Shown one piece after another: positions 37,401 through 52,400 of a DNA stretch of 64,000 bases. A program made the translations under genes and the position numbers. Each line of letters starts with the position of its first letter. Position 1 is the first letter of the stretch. The DNA comes from Ditylenchus dipsaci. Taxonomy: Eukaryota; Nematoda; Chromadorea; Rhabditida; Anguinidae. The DNA is taken from assembly GCA_004194705.1 (NCBI GenBank), contig SADC01000234.1, positions 1 through 64,000 on the forward strand, in the 5' to 3' direction. Below the pieces are notes generated by a model that saw only the letters and a program-made list of their open reading frames with translations, had not been told where the DNA came from and did not search any database.

Positions 37401-40400
37401 ACTGGTGATGGTGGTGTTGACGAGCAGCTACTGGTGGGTAGTCTGTCCTCTCTTGGTTGTACTGAACAAATAGGGTGTTTGGTTCAGAGTCTAACAAATT
37501 TGGGTTTCGATGATGGCCATCAGTCACATTTCTATACTACGAGTGTCCCAAAAAACACGGAAATTTTTTTAAATTGCTAAGGTCTTCCGCATACCTAAGA
37601 AAAATCCGAAAATTTTTACATAAAAATAGCCACTAACAAAAAAGGGGTTAGACTTTTTTGTCCGATATTTATCTTCTTTCTGTTCCAAATTTTTCTTTTG
37701 TCTTGTTACCTTTAATTTTCTGAGTCTTTTACGAAGTGATAACACCACCAGGTAGCTTTGCGATTCTGGTTTCTAAGCACGTCTTATTCCGTGCAAGATC
37801 TCTTTAAAATGTCGAAGAAAAATAATTGTATAGCCCCCCTCCCCTGACAGGTTTTTTTAGCCTTCTCACCCTATCTAGCCCTCTCCCCGTCAGAAAATCT
37901 TGCGTACGCCTATGACCCTCGAGCATATCATATGCCAAAATGTAGATTAGATTCTTAGCTACATTTTAGCATATAAAATGCCCGAGGGCTACGTGGGTGG
38001 TTCACATCAAAACCTCTGTGCCGAAGCTGAGTTAAAAGGATCGTTAATTACGCATCGACCTGATATTTCGTTAGAAACTATAATCGCAAGGCTACACTAT
38101 GCTTTTATCACTTTGTGAGAAAAGTCAGAGAATTACACAGAGCTAGCAAAAGAAATAATTTGAACAAAAAAAGTATAACCCATAAAAAATTCAAGGTAAA
38201 ATTAATATAAACCGTTATGCGCGACCGTTACGCTCAGGAAGGCAATAAAAATCCTACAAAAATTTTAAATTACCAAATTTGAAAAAATGTGTGTTTTAGG
38301 ACGTTTTTCAGTATGAAATGACTCAACCCCTGCTCAGCCTACCTTGACAGATCTATCATAAGTAGTGAATTCTCCCTCCTGCGCTTCTTGACTCATCTCG
38401 TAGCCTGCACGCTGACTTTGGCTTTCCTGATGATGTGCCTGAGCTTGATGTGCCTGGCCGCCCTGCACATGTTGAACTGGGATAGTGATGGAGTCGTTGA
38501 AAAAGTGGTCTTGTCTATCGCCTTGTAGGTGAGCTCTTGGACCTTGGTAATATCGATCCTCTCCGGGAGGTGGGTATCCACCTGATCCAGGAGCTGGATA
38601 TCCCCTGCTCCTGGATATCCTGGATTACCTAGAGCCTGGTTCCTGTTGTCTAGAGACTTGGACCTATGGCTTCTATCCAGGGAGGGGAAGTCATCCTGCG
38701 GAAATCGGGACTGGGAGCGGGATCGGTGAGCGTAATTATAGGAGGAATCCATTGGCTAGAAAATTGATTAGGGAGTAATTGGTAGTAGTAGCGGAAATAC
38801 TGATGGAATAACACCAATTTTTTCCTGCTTCCTTTTCTTGCAATGATGGTCTCGAAAAAGAAGGAGTGGTGGAGGCGAGAATTTTTGATTAATCAAGGCT
38901 GGCTACTCGACATTGAGAAGTGGAGGTGGCGCAGGGGGGAATATAATTGTGGGAGGTGGAGAGAAACCTTTTTACACTTATTCTAGCGGAAAAATCAAAT
39001 CACGGAGAAAATGTCTTGCTGCTGGTCTTCTTCCTTTTTTGATGTGGGCTCTTCTTTGTGGTCTTTTTTCGTTTAGTTCTTCTTCTTTTCTTCTCTACCC
39101 GTTTGATGGGTAAATAATGTGGGCGAGAGGGGCATACAACGAACTTGATTAAACTGTTTCTCTTCCTCGGTTCTTCTTCTTCTTTTTGGACTTTTCATAG
39201 CCTAAAATGAGATGGGGACTAAAATAATTGGCCTGAAATACATGCATAACACAAAAAAATGGCATAATAAAAATTTAAAAAAATGTTAAAAGTTATTGTT
39301 CAAAAAATTACCAAAGAAATACCAAATCCCTCAAAGTTAGTGCAATTCACCCTCCCCAATAATTTTTGGATAGCACCTAAAATGACCATTTTTGAGAGAA
39401 AAAAATTGTACAAAAGCCCTTGTTAGTAGTGGACAGGCCCTAAACCTGAGTCTACGGGCCTAAGCCTAAATTATTGGGTGAGTTATATTCCAGCAGTGTC
39501 GAAACACCATATTTTCTCTGATAAAAGTGCAAGTACGAAATATCTTTTTTGGTTCTGATTTTTCGCCCATTTTTCGGATATCAAAATAAACACACCGAAG
39601 TATTTCGATTCCGCTTTCTTGATTCTGACATATTCTTGGAATTTTGTTTGCCTGATCCAGACAAATATGAGCTTTCCAAGATTGGGCTGTTCACTCATTC
39701 GTAAAGCAATGAAAGATGTAGAATACGTTTATCATAACTGGAGCTGTGTAATGACTATATGAACGGACCATTTTAGAATGGCTGGCCATTTGACCAGCCC
39801 TAATTATATCATACACATTTGTATATCCTAATCATTAATACACTTTTTTACATTTTGCTTTTTAGTGTTCGTAACAAGTAAATGTATATGGTGATGAGCA
39901 AAAAGTGAAAGGTGTAGCAGCATTATTGGGAGGAATGGAACAGGTTTAACCACTATTACATTTTTCATTCTCTTTCAGAGAATTCCTGCTGCCTGCTCGA
40001 TTACACACATACAAACCCACATTTGTCAAGCGCATTCCTTTGCGCTATGTTAGCCGGCAATCTTTGTTGTTTTTTCACTGTTCACACTATCAATTGACAC
40101 ACGCAAAGATAAATGAGCCCTCTTATAACCAAATATCAAAAAACTAAGATTACCCGCTTTTGCTGTTCTCTCTAGCAAATTCAGAATTTATCTGATTTTT
40201 TTGTCTAATACATGAGACACAACTTTACACAAATTAAAATTGAGACACAAATCCTCGATTTGCAATCTTTGATCTGTGAACCCTGAGCACAAGTCGAAAA
40301 ATTGCAAAAAGACATAGTGTAGCATTCACCCTAAAAGTTCGTTCCTGTCTAGGGTCCGACAACTTTTTTTTATTACTGTACTGTTGAACCTGGATAAACG

Positions 40401-43400
40401 GACACCCCAAAAGTTCGTTCCCCAACTAGGTCGGATACTTTTTTAGACCACTTTTTGAATATTTTTTAAAATTCTGTTTTGACAGTTTGGTCGAAAATAT
40501 CTAAAGGATGCCGATTTTGCCGATCGTTTTTCAAAATCCAAAAACTTTTCACTCTAAAAAACCGAAATCTCGATAACCGGACACCTATTTCTGAAAAAGG
40601 GTTCCCGTTTATCGAGGTTTTGCTTTTTAGAGTGAAAAGTTTTTGAATTGTGAAAAACGATCGGCAAAATCGGCATCCTTTCAATATTTTCGACCAGACT
40701 GTTAAAAGAGAATTGACAAAAACATTCAAAATAGGTCTAAAAAGTGTCGGACCCAGCTGGGGAACGAACTTTTGGCGGTGTCCTTTATCCAGGTTCGACT
40801 GTATTTGAAAAATTTTATTAAATCTAATTCTTCAGTCTGATTAAAGCAAAGGATTTTGATTTTATCAGTAGTTTCTCAGAAACACGATAATTGTGTTATT
40901 TATAACCGCAAGGCTCAATAAAGCTTCAAAAAGTGTCGGGCCCTAGACAGGAACGAGCATTTAGGGTGTACGCTATATCGACCGTAGCATAATGATTTTA
41001 ATTGCTTCTTTAAAAAAAATTAATATCAAATTTGAATCCATAATAGTTATTTCACCCACCGGTTCCATGTGCAGAACCCTCGGAGCTGTAGTGCCATACA
41101 GAGCAGTTCCGTAAATACCGTATTCATCCCCATTGTTGTACTAAAATGGATCTTTTTAATTTTTCCGCACCAATTTCATTTATACACCTCCTTCTCAACC
41201 ACAGGTTGCACATAATCCGACGGAATCCAGCCAAACCGATTGTCCAGCTTGCCGTAGATCCAGTTACCAGAGGGTGGTGGTTCGGAGTCGGGACTGTTGA
41301 CTACTTCTATGAAATTCCCTCTTTCAAAGCTCAGCAGGTTTGCTCGTTGGTGGAGTAGTCGGCGTTGGCCATCATGAACTCTTTGTTCTGAGAGAAGCGA
41401 TTATTTTTTTTCAGAAAGACAAAAACTACCAAAGTTCGCAGCTTACTTTCAAAGATCCGGTCAAATAAGCCTCGATCAAGCGCTTGATAATATCACTTGA
41501 ATGCTGGTGATGAGCACACTGATGCTCTGACGAGTGATTAATCTCAAAGATTTCTGGCTCTCCAACACTAATTCAGCCACATCGGAGTATCTAAAAAGGA
41601 AAGGTGAGTATACGTTTGGCCTCTTTTGTGCCATTTTTTAGAATTCGCACCTTTTTTAATTTAAAGTTTTCAGACTCTAGATCACACATTTGAGCCCGTC
41701 CTAACGGCCGAGCTACTCCGCGCCTAAGGCTTCGCCGCAGAGCATTCACCGAATATCCGAAAATAAATCAATTTAAAAGGCGCGAATTCAATCAGAATGG
41801 CACAAAAATGGCCAAACGCTAAAGATTTGGTTAAAAATAAGTTATAGGCTTACTCAAAGTGGTCCTGAATGATCATAGGGTCCTGAACATTTTCCACATT
41901 TCTAGAAATCAATCGGATACCAGTCTCACTGACTCTGAAATTTTTTTTAAAAATATTTTATGTGGAGATTTATAAATTGCTAGCAACAACCCCAAAAACA
42001 GATGTACTCGGTCTTTGGGACGTTCTTCAATGACCGGGAACAAGCGACAGAAATACAGAGGCCATTTGCGCACTACATTGATCACATGTGTTTTGACATT
42101 AGTTGGAATTTCTGAGAGTCGATCTAGCAGGTTGATTGGTACATTGTGCTCGTCTAACAAATTCGAAAAGTTTTTTTGTAAAAAACAGGCTGAAATCATA
42201 CGTAGAATGTTGTTTATAGACTCTTTTTCGTACTTTCTAATTCTGTGAGGAATGTTCTTTTTGCAGTCAGCAATGATTTGAGCAAATATCTACAACAAAA
42301 ATTATTTAAACGACCTTCGTTATTTAAACCAACTATATCAATTTCAAGACCGTCATCCAGCAGTTCATCACTCTCGAAAACCTGAAAAATTCATTCTAAA
42401 AGCTCAAATTCTATGTCACTATTTATTTTCTTTTGCACTCTCACTTTCAGTGTACCCAATGACTTTTTTGACTCTCACTCTCGCTTTCAGTAAAAATTTT
42501 GCTGGAATTTCAATTTTTTAGTCTTAACCGACCGAACCAAGTGGTCGACCACTTGGAGCAAAAACTTTTTTTACTTTTTTGGGTCTTCAACCTTGTTTTC
42601 TGGACTAATTCGGGTATGCTGAAGATGGTTTCATAGTGATAAAATGCCGTTTTGTAGGGTATTTCTTGAGTTTTGATAAAATCCAGTTCTGGTAAAATCG
42701 ATTATTGCCGAATACTTGAAAAATACTCGACGAAACGGCATTTCACCACTATCAAAGCATCTTCAGCATGCCTGAATTAGTCCAAAAAACAAGTTTTGGA
42801 ACATGAAAAACGTAAAAAAATTTTTGATCTAAGTGAACGACCACTTGGTTTAGTTGGTGCATGTCCAGTCGAACTGAAGTTAGACCATAGAAAAACATTT
42901 AAAATTTACAAGACAACAAAATTATTTAATCAAAGCATCTTCAGCATGCCTGAATTAGCAAGACGAAAATATTATACAAGACGAAAATATTATACAAGAC
43001 GAAAATATTACTACCCGGGAGTTTTACCTGAATTCTTCAACCTGGGTACGACCACCTAGGTTTAACAAAACCAAGTGGTCGTCCACTTGGATCAAAAAAT
43101 TTTTACGTTTTTCATGTTCCAAAACCTTTTTTGTGGACTAATTTAGGCATGCGAATTTGTTTGTCTACTCAGAATAATCCAGAAAAGTCTAAGGTCGACC
43201 ACCTTGGAGTGGGTAATTACCCACAGTATTGATATTCCAGTTGGTTAAAACAGCATTTTGGTCTTAACAAACCGTGTTCAGGACACGATTTTAGATACGG
43301 TACATTGATTTTTTGACCCTACTATAGAATAACCACCCCCCCCCCCCCCAATTTTTCCTTCTAAAACTTAAGTAAAGAATACCCAAATTTATGTCTCAGA

Positions 43401-46400
43401 CCCCGGAAAATATGCGTAAACTCTTTATTAGTCACAACTTCCGTACGCTGGCCTACCCCAAAGCCTAAGGGCTAAGCAGTTGAATCAGAATTTCGGGCCC
43501 GGCTGACGGCTGAGTAAACTTTTTTGCAAGTCAGCCGGCTGAGGAAAGTTTTTGTATCAAAATTTTGGTGTTTTTGTTGATTTTTAACTGTTTTTCTGAC
43601 AATTATGAAGTGTTCAGTTAATAAAAAAATTCAGTGATAAAATTGCCTTGCAGGCTATTGCTAATTGTTTAAATTAAGTCAGCCGGATGAGTTTTAATAG
43701 GCGGAGGCTGATGGCTGACGTAATCGTTAAGTATACCACCACGCTCGACACCCTTACTTTGAAGACCTACATCTCAGACCAGAGAAGTTTATTGAGTTTT
43801 CCTAACTCCCGCGAGCTCCATCGATTCCGCTTTTTCGATTTTGGATTTTCACCCGAAAATCTCGAGATCAGCCTTAAAATTTTCAGATTTTCTGCGGATT
43901 GAAAAATAATTTGACATGTAGAGCTATTAAAAGAAATACGGTAATTAAAATCATTTTCTACTCACCTCTTTTCTGATGACCGCAGAAAATGGCTGCTGGG
44001 AAAACTTCACCGCTGCCAAATTTTTCTTGGTTTAGTTTTTGTTTGTTGTTTAGAAGAAGTTTGTTTTGCAGAAGATGACTTTCTTCGGACTGAAAACAAA
44101 TTCATCATAAGACTTTTCTCAATCCAATCCGTATTTTACCGTGTTCCAACGGAAACGTGGCAAAGGCACTTGGCTCTGAAAAGGGTATTTCACCTTCATG
44201 AACCCATTGCCCATTGCCTAAGTCATCCTAAAAAATTCCATATTAGTTTAGGGTCCACAACAATATAAACTAAGTACATCTTCATTTTCCGCATCATCTA
44301 AGCCCCTGCTAGCCACACTACTCTCAGTCATGATTCTTCGCACACCATTTGGCTCCACTGGTCTATCTGAGTAGTTGCGCTGTGGTAAACCATCAGACAC
44401 AATTCCATTTGTTTGAAGGTGATAGCCGTTGCCATAAACAGGGTTTGAACTTGTCTGTTAAGGCCGTTTCTCTGGGGTGTGACCTACAAAAAATACTTTT
44501 TTTGGCTATGAAGATATAATCCTAACAGTATTTGAGGCATTCCAGGCAGGAGAATAGATGCGCTCTTCCTGAATTCTCCATTTGGTTGGTATCTTGGCTC
44601 AAACTCATAAGGATTGTAGTCCATGTGCACCCTAGGTCCATAATTGTTGGTGCTGCTGCTCGGTAGTAGTTGATAGGTGGAGACAGGGGACCTGAATCTC
44701 TTGTGTCTGGAAAACTGGTGGAAGCTGCTGAACGCATGAACATTTTAGCTGAAAAGTTATATTGGATGTAAGAGCACATCTTTACCAAAGGCTTACGATC
44801 AAAAGGAGACCCTATTGTAGGAGAATTGTAGGAAGGCTCTCTGTAGTAGCGGTCAGACATGCCTTTTTCACTACGCTCCTGCAAGAAATGGACATACATA
44901 TAAAACAGTTCAAATTAATTTTCAATCTTTGATTTTCGGAGAGTTAGGCATGTTTCTGTCCGGTTGACCACATTTAATTTTTTTGACTCAAAATGACCCC
45001 CACTCATATTGCCTCGGAATGTGACCCCATTAGATGACTGCAGGGTTTCCGTGTAATATACGAGGAATTCTACAGTTATCTCGTGGGGTCTCATCATGAC
45101 TCGGAAAGACCAGATATAGTTTGGGACAAAAAGATGACTAACTCCCAAAGGTCAGAAATAAAAAAATTATTTGGAGGATTTGACATTAAATGCTTACCTC
45201 CTCCTGCGCTTCATTCCTATAGTATCGAGAGTCACCATCACTGTTGGTGTCATGTCTCACGCCACTTGGCCCTCCTTTGATGCTGGCTGCGACCATCTCC
45301 ACCAGTTCTGGACCATATTCATAGTCTATGGGAGGCAACACCTGTAAATATATATTTGTAGACACATTTCACTCAGCCGCCGAAGTAATACCTTGTTGTA
45401 TCCTGTCTCGGACAGCCTGTCATTGTTCTGTGATTCATTCGGTTTGAGGGAAAATAGCCGGTCATCATATTGATAAGTCTGGGGTAGTCTCTGCTTGGCC
45501 GCTGAAGGGTGTTTTCTCTGGAGCCTGCCATGGAATAACTGAAATTTATGGAGAGTGTGCGTAGTGTCTACTGATAAACATTTAAATTTTTTCTCACTCC
45601 TCCTCCGTTATTCGAGACATGCACTGAAATAAAAAAAAAATTCTGCTCTATAGCGTATTTGAGGAACTAAGATTCAAAAGGATAGGTAGACACAGGCCTG
45701 TGCACGTGTCGACCCGTGGCCGGCAGGCCAGGTTCTTGTCGGCTCAGCTTGGGTAGGATCGTGCACAGGTCATGGTAAAAACTCGCGACAGCTGACACTC
45801 ATAAATCTTTGGTAATGATGCACTAGCAAAAAATCAGTTTTAGCTATAAAACTATGTCTACCCAGTCTTTTGACAGCAGTAAGAAGAGGCTATTCTACGA
45901 AAAATGATCATTTAAAAAATTACGTTAGGGTTTTGTTGTCGACGAGGTGATAAAGCGTTGATGGATGCGTAGGGCTTGTTACCTACAAATTTAAGGTTTA
46001 AATTTGAACTGATTAAAATTTATACCATTCAGTGTCTCCTTGCTATCATTACCGTCGATTGGAGCTGGATGGGCAAATCTTCGAAGTTTGGGGTTGTTAT
46101 TGTTGTTCTGAAACAGAATTTATTTAAGGAAACGCAATCAAAACACAAGGCATACTTCCTGGAAAGCTTGCGAATCAAACTCAGAAGATGATATTCCGGA
46201 TTGTTTCATAGATTTGTCTACGCCATTGAGGTAGCTGTTACCTGAAATTCAATGGTTAAAATTTTTGCAAACCAAAAATATTAGCTCTGAAAGACTTTAA
46301 AATAATCACCTGCATGTTTGGCCGCCAGCATTGCACTGTTCAATGAAGACTTCCTCTCTGTTTTGAAAAATACAAAAGGGTTTTGCTCACTGTTACTAAT

Positions 46401-49400
46401 ATTTGAAGACTCCAATTGAGCGATGGCATCAAACAAGTGCTGGTTGCCGGAAATTTGTGTGTTTTCTTTTCCACTGTCCAGCTCTACACACCATCCGGAT
46501 GAGTCGCTGATTCCACTGAAAACTTTTTCGGTTATATTGGTAAACACAGTTCGCAAGAGTAACCTATGTCGAAGAACTTTTGAGCAAATTCTTCTGCAGT
46601 AGTCCAGGGATCAGCCTCTGCAACAGAAGTTTGGCCTCCATTCAGTTTGACGTCAACCACTGCAGGCTGACGTCGACACAGTGCTGACTAAAACATATTT
46701 GCATATTTTTAAAACCGAAAATCCGAAAAATATTGTTTTTAGTAAAAGCAGACCTGTTCTAACTTAGAAAGAGCATACAAACGACCTTTGCTATGAGTGC
46801 TTCGGAGTGGCTTCAGCAAGGCATCTATCAAGAACTTAGACAGAGGTAAAGGTTGAGTTTGAAAGTAGCTAAACACCAATAATAAATTTGAGTGAGTAAA
46901 GGTTTGTGTAAACTTACTGATAAAGCATTGGAAACACAAGGATTCCAGGCGGAAATGAGTTAATGGCCTGCAACATGTGTCAAATTCATGAGTCATGACT
47001 AAAAATACTGAACAAATAAATACCATCAACAACAGGTTCCAAGCTCTTTTTCATTAGATTCATCCCGATTCTTGTAGGTTTGATTGCAGAGTTGTATCTG
47101 AAAATGCCAAACAATCTGTAACTGTTTAGGTAGCAGAGGGTAGCAAGCGGGAGGCTGCTTACATAAATTTCGCAACTGGTCTTGATGCCCATATTTTTTT
47201 AAGTAAATGAACTGGACCGCATATCCCGTGCTAATTTTCTTTACATCAAAAATTACTTACATAAATTTCATCGCGCTGGTCAAGATTGTCAATGCCCTGA
47301 ACACGACACACGTTTTCCCGTTTTTTTTGAATAAAATTATGCATACCAATTGAAGTATGTATTTAGCCAGCACAGTCAACTTTTTTGCGCTCAATGAAAT
47401 GTCATTTGTGTAGCAAAGAATTAGCTTGAATATTTTGAGGGAGTCGCCAAACTCTTGCTCCGTGCTTTTCGGCAAAAAAGGAGTAGAAATAGGAGCGTGG
47501 AAGGCTCCCAGAATGTGGTACTGAAAAGCTATAATTATCAACAACTTTTTTCTACAGTTGACCAACCTTGAAGTTCTGAGCTGCAAACTCTTCAATGGAC
47601 ATCAGTCCATCAACAACAATGGTTTGGGGGCAGGGTAGTTGAGTGGATGTACTGAGTGACTTGTTTGAGCTCAGTGTTCTCGTTGTAGAACTGAGAGCCA
47701 TCCTGCTCCTCTTCAATCAATTTTTCTATTTCAGAAGGCATTTCTATGAACACTGCTGGGCTATGGTGCTCTCCTATACAAATTTTGCAGTGATTGCAGA
47801 TGATATACCGTATTTCCTGTGATAAGCGCCCAGCCCTAATTTTGAGGGCCTATATCTCAGCCCGGAAAAAAACTTTTCGCTAGGTGTTATACCGATTTCC
47901 TTTTTTTGATTTTGGTTGAACACCAAAAATTTTCGATAAGGGCTCGATTTTTTAGATTTTTGAGGTTTCGAAAACAAGTGTTCATTGGAACTTATTAGAG
48001 GAAACATGGTATGGTGCGAGTAGGTTAAAACCTCTTGTTTGTGTTGCTTGGCGTGTTGGTTGCTGGTAGTATTTGATGTTGTACCATTGAGCATTCTTTG
48101 TTTGTTGACTGCTCCATTTGGAACATTCTGAAGCAGCTTTTCTTGCTTTAGTGCAGCAATTTTCCTGTATTTGTTTAAGTTTCTATTTCGAAGTTTTATT
48201 GTTGCACATTACCTGGCCTTCCAACCCGATAGCCAGCTTGAAGCGTCACAGCAGCCTTTCTATTTCTCAAATGTAAAGCAGAATTAAGTTAGAGAAATCA
48301 AAAAAAAATAAAAATTCATAAAAAATTCATTTTTTTGAAATTTTCTTTAAAGAAAGGCAATAGTAAAAACTTATATTTTTCCTAGTTAACATTTTCCGCA
48401 CATTTCTCTGTAGAATTACAGCTGCAAAGTTGTGTGTAAATCTCTCCACGTCCTAGAAGACCACTTTTAACCCTTCGAATAAATCCCGTCTCTAGTCTCT
48501 TTCCCACCTGCAACTGCTTCACAATCCATCAGTCAAAAAGATTTTGTCACTTCCGATCCTGTATTCAGACTGACATTTATAGCCCTGGTGTGGAGCACAT
48601 CCTTGCAAATCTGCAGAGCACCCTGTCCATTGGTTGCCTCATCCGAAAGCAGGCATTTAAACTTTCTGGCAAAGTCTTCAAATGGCAGTTTGCGAACAAA
48701 GCAGTGGCGCAGAATGTTGCAGTGCTCCAGCACACACAGCGCCTTGATTTGTTTGCAGATGGTGCTGGAATCAAACTTTGTGGCACTTCTCTCTGAGCTG
48801 GGACGCATGCATCGAATGAACAGCAGTTGGTTCTAAATATTTTAGAAGAAATTTTCGAAAAGTTCAAAATTCGAATTTTCCAGAATGAATACCCTTTCAA
48901 GTTCGTTCCCATCTAGGGTTGGACACTTTTTTGGGTACGTCAGGTTTGATCGCCGGCTAATTTTGATCGCCACAAAATTGATCGCCACAAATTTGATCGC
49001 TCACGAAATTGATCGCTACAAATTTGATCGCTCACAAATTTGATCGCCAGTCAAATTTGATCGCCAGTCAAATTTGATCGCCAGTCAAATTGATCGCCTG
49101 CATATTTCGATCGCCACAAAATTGATCGTCACGAATTTGATCGCCACAAATTTGATCGCTCACAAATTTGATCGCCAGTCAAATTTGATCGCCAGTCAAA
49201 TTGATCGCCTGCATATTTCGATCGCCACAAAATTGATCGTCACGAATTTGATCGCCACAAATTTGATCGCCGGCTTATTTTGATCGCCACAAAATTGATC
49301 GACGTTCAATTTTGATCGCCGGCGATATTGTTTACTTTCATGTCTTCGTCGTTTCTCCATCTTTTTTTATTACTTTATTCGTTGTTTGAATAAATGGTTG

Positions 49401-52400
49401 AATAAAGTTGCGGTGCTATTGTTGCTGGTTGACATTTGGTTTGTGGCTTGTGATTGACTTCTAGTTGTCTGTTAGTGTTTTGAACTTCTTATTTTCGGCC
49501 TACATCTTCAATATTTTTTAACTTTACACCCTTGAGCCATTCTGTACCCCAGATATAAATTTACTTTCCAAGATATAACTCTCCTAAAAGCAGTACCCAT
49601 GATAGGGGAATCCAGGAGGAGAGTACCAAGGTGGTGTTAATTAGATGAGGAGTGCCCATGGGAGAAAATACTCAGTTATACTCAGGTAGTGTTACTCAGC
49701 TGAGGATTATATATGTGGTCATCCAGGTGGACATCCAACAGACCAGGAGGTACCCATTCCAGGTGTTGGGAATGAGGTGGGTGAAATCCCAACTTTGGTC
49801 CTGACAAACCCAATTTACTACACAATTTTAAGTTAGGAAAAATAGTTTATCATTTATTTTTAAGAAATTTTTATTTTATGCTATCCAGGTGGACATCCAC
49901 CTGGATAAGCCGAAAAATAAAAATTTGAACAAACCATGCCATCACATAGCAAAAAGGGTTGTTTTTAATTTTTTAGGTCATCCAGGTGGATATCCACCTG
50001 GCAAGTGATACCCACCCAAAGTTTTGGGGTTCGGGTGGTATACACTTTTGGTCTTATCAAGCCTTATTACCCAGACGATTTCACATGTGACGGCATGGTT
50101 TGTTTTTACTTAAAAAAAATTGATTTTTCAAATCATCCAGCTGAATAACTACCTGGACCAGGGTCATAAAAAGATAAAGAAACGACAAAGACATAGAAGT
50201 AAACAATATCGCCGGCGATCAAAATTGAACGTCGATCAATATTGTGGCGATCAAAATAAGCCGGCGATCAAATTTGTGGCGATCAAATGTGTGGCGATCA
50301 AATTTGTGGCGACCAAATTTGACTGGCGATCAATTTGACTGGCGATCAAATTTGACTGGCGATCAAATTTGTGAGCGATCAAATTTGTGGCGATCAAATT
50401 CGTGACGATCAATTTTGTGGCGATCAAATTCGTGACGATCAATTTTGTGGCGATCAAATTTGACTGGCGATCAATTTTGTGAGCGATCAAATTTGTGGCG
50501 ACCAAATTTGACTGGCGATCAATTTGACTGGCGATCAAATTTGACTGGCGATCAAATTTGTGAGCGATCAAATTTGTGGCGATCAAATTCGTGACGATCA
50601 ATTTTGTGGCGATCAAATTTGACTGGCGATCAATTTTGTGAGCGATCAAATTTGTGGCGATCAATTTTGTGGCGATCAAAATAAGCCGGCGATCAAATTT
50701 GTGGCGATCAAATGTGTGGCGATCAAATTTGTGGCGACCAAATTTGACTGGCGATCAATTTGACTGGCGATCAAATTTGACTGGCGATCAAATTTGTGAG
50801 CGATCAAATTTGTGGCGATCAAATTCGTGACGATCAATTTGTGGCGATCGAAATATGCAGGCGATCAATTTGACTGGCGATCAAATTTGACTGGCGATCA
50901 AATTTGTGAGCGATCAAATTTGTGGCGATCAAATTCGTGACGATCAATTTTGTGGCGATCAAATTTGACTGGCGATCAATTTTGTGAGCGATCAAATTTG
51001 TGGCGATCAAATTTGTGGCGACCAAATTTGACTGGCGATCAATTTGACTGGCGATCAAATTTGACTGGCGATCAAATTTGTGAGCGATCAAATTTGTGGC
51101 GATCAAATTCGTGACGATCAATTTTGTGGCGATCAAATTTGACTGGCGATCAATTTTGTGAGCGATCAAATTTGTGGCGATCAATTTTGTGGCGATCAAA
51201 ATTAGCCGGCGATCAAATTTGTGGCGATCAAATGTGTGGCGATCAAATTTGTGGCGATCAAATTTGACCGGCGATCAATTTTGTGAGCGATCAAATTTGT
51301 GGCGATCAAATGTGTGGCGATCAAATTTGTGGCGACCAAATTTGACTGGCGATCAATTTTGTGGCGATCAAATTTGACCGGCGATCAATTTTGTGAGCGA
51401 TCAAATTTGTGGCGATCAAATGTGTGGCGATCAAATTTGTGGCGACCAAATTTGACTGGCGATCAATTTGTGGCGATCAAATTTGACCGGCGATCAATTT
51501 TGTGAGCGATCAAATTTGTGGCGATCAAATGTGTGGCGATCAAATTTGTGGCGACCAAATTTGACTGGCGATCAATTTTGTGGCGATCAAAATTAGCCGG
51601 TGATCAAATTTGTGGCGATCGAACCTGACGTACCCACTTTTTTTAGCCCGATTTATGGTCTACTCTAGTTACAAAAATAGCAAGGATTCCGATTTTGCCG
51701 GTCCTTTTTCACAGTTATGCAATTAAAACACGCGGGTTTCGATTGACGGATACCCTGTTTTTGAAAAGTTCGTTTCGAAATAGTGTCAGACTGTGGACGG
51801 TAACAAACTTGAGGGGGGGGGGGCGAGGGGGGGGGGTGATGTCCGTTCACCAATGTTCGACTGTTTGAATGAATAAAAAAACTTACTCTTCCAATTTTCT
51901 GCAAAGCTGCATGACCCCTTCAGCATCTGAGAAGCCACATATAAAGTGTTGTCTTTGCCAGAATTATCTGTAGCACCAGCAAAGAGTGCTGCCAAAGATG
52001 CATCTTTAGAGTTGCACAAGGCAGAGTACACAGAAGCTGGCTCCAACCATCTATTTTTCACCAAAAAGCTTTCGACACTGTAATAGGTGGTGCCGGCAAA
52101 GTGTTTGATGCCAAACTCCAGTCGGTCTTTAGCTCTGGACTTAGCAAATACACTCTTGTCCAGGTGATTCAGGTTGCAGCGTTGCAGGAAATTCTCGTCA
52201 GACGCCTTGAAAATATATTTATGATCCCATGATTTTATGAAAGACTACCTTGGGAAACTTGCATTCATCCTCCAACAATGGAATAATACCATCTGGTCTT
52301 TTAATGAGCAGATCTACAGCTCGCTGGTTGTTGGTGCAGCTAGGTAGTTTGAAGTCGGAAGACAGCTGTTTGGATTCCTCATCCTCGTAGAACTGGCCAA

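Noticed and set aside
44915..45148. 77-codon frame between two linker exons of the myosin
   Set aside because: The neighbouring exons already join in phase (EAQEE to ERSEKG) and no acceptor and donor fit this frame well.
50251..51505. Long repetitive open frames (142, 121, 68 and 67 codons)
   Set aside because: They follow directly from the 15-nt unit of the GATC array, which keeps the frame by its length. No start context, no domain, and both strands are equally open.
48945..51630. Regular short repeats suggesting a CRISPR array
   Set aside because: Units are 15-17 nt with no unique spacers, occur in inverted halves, and the host is a eukaryote.
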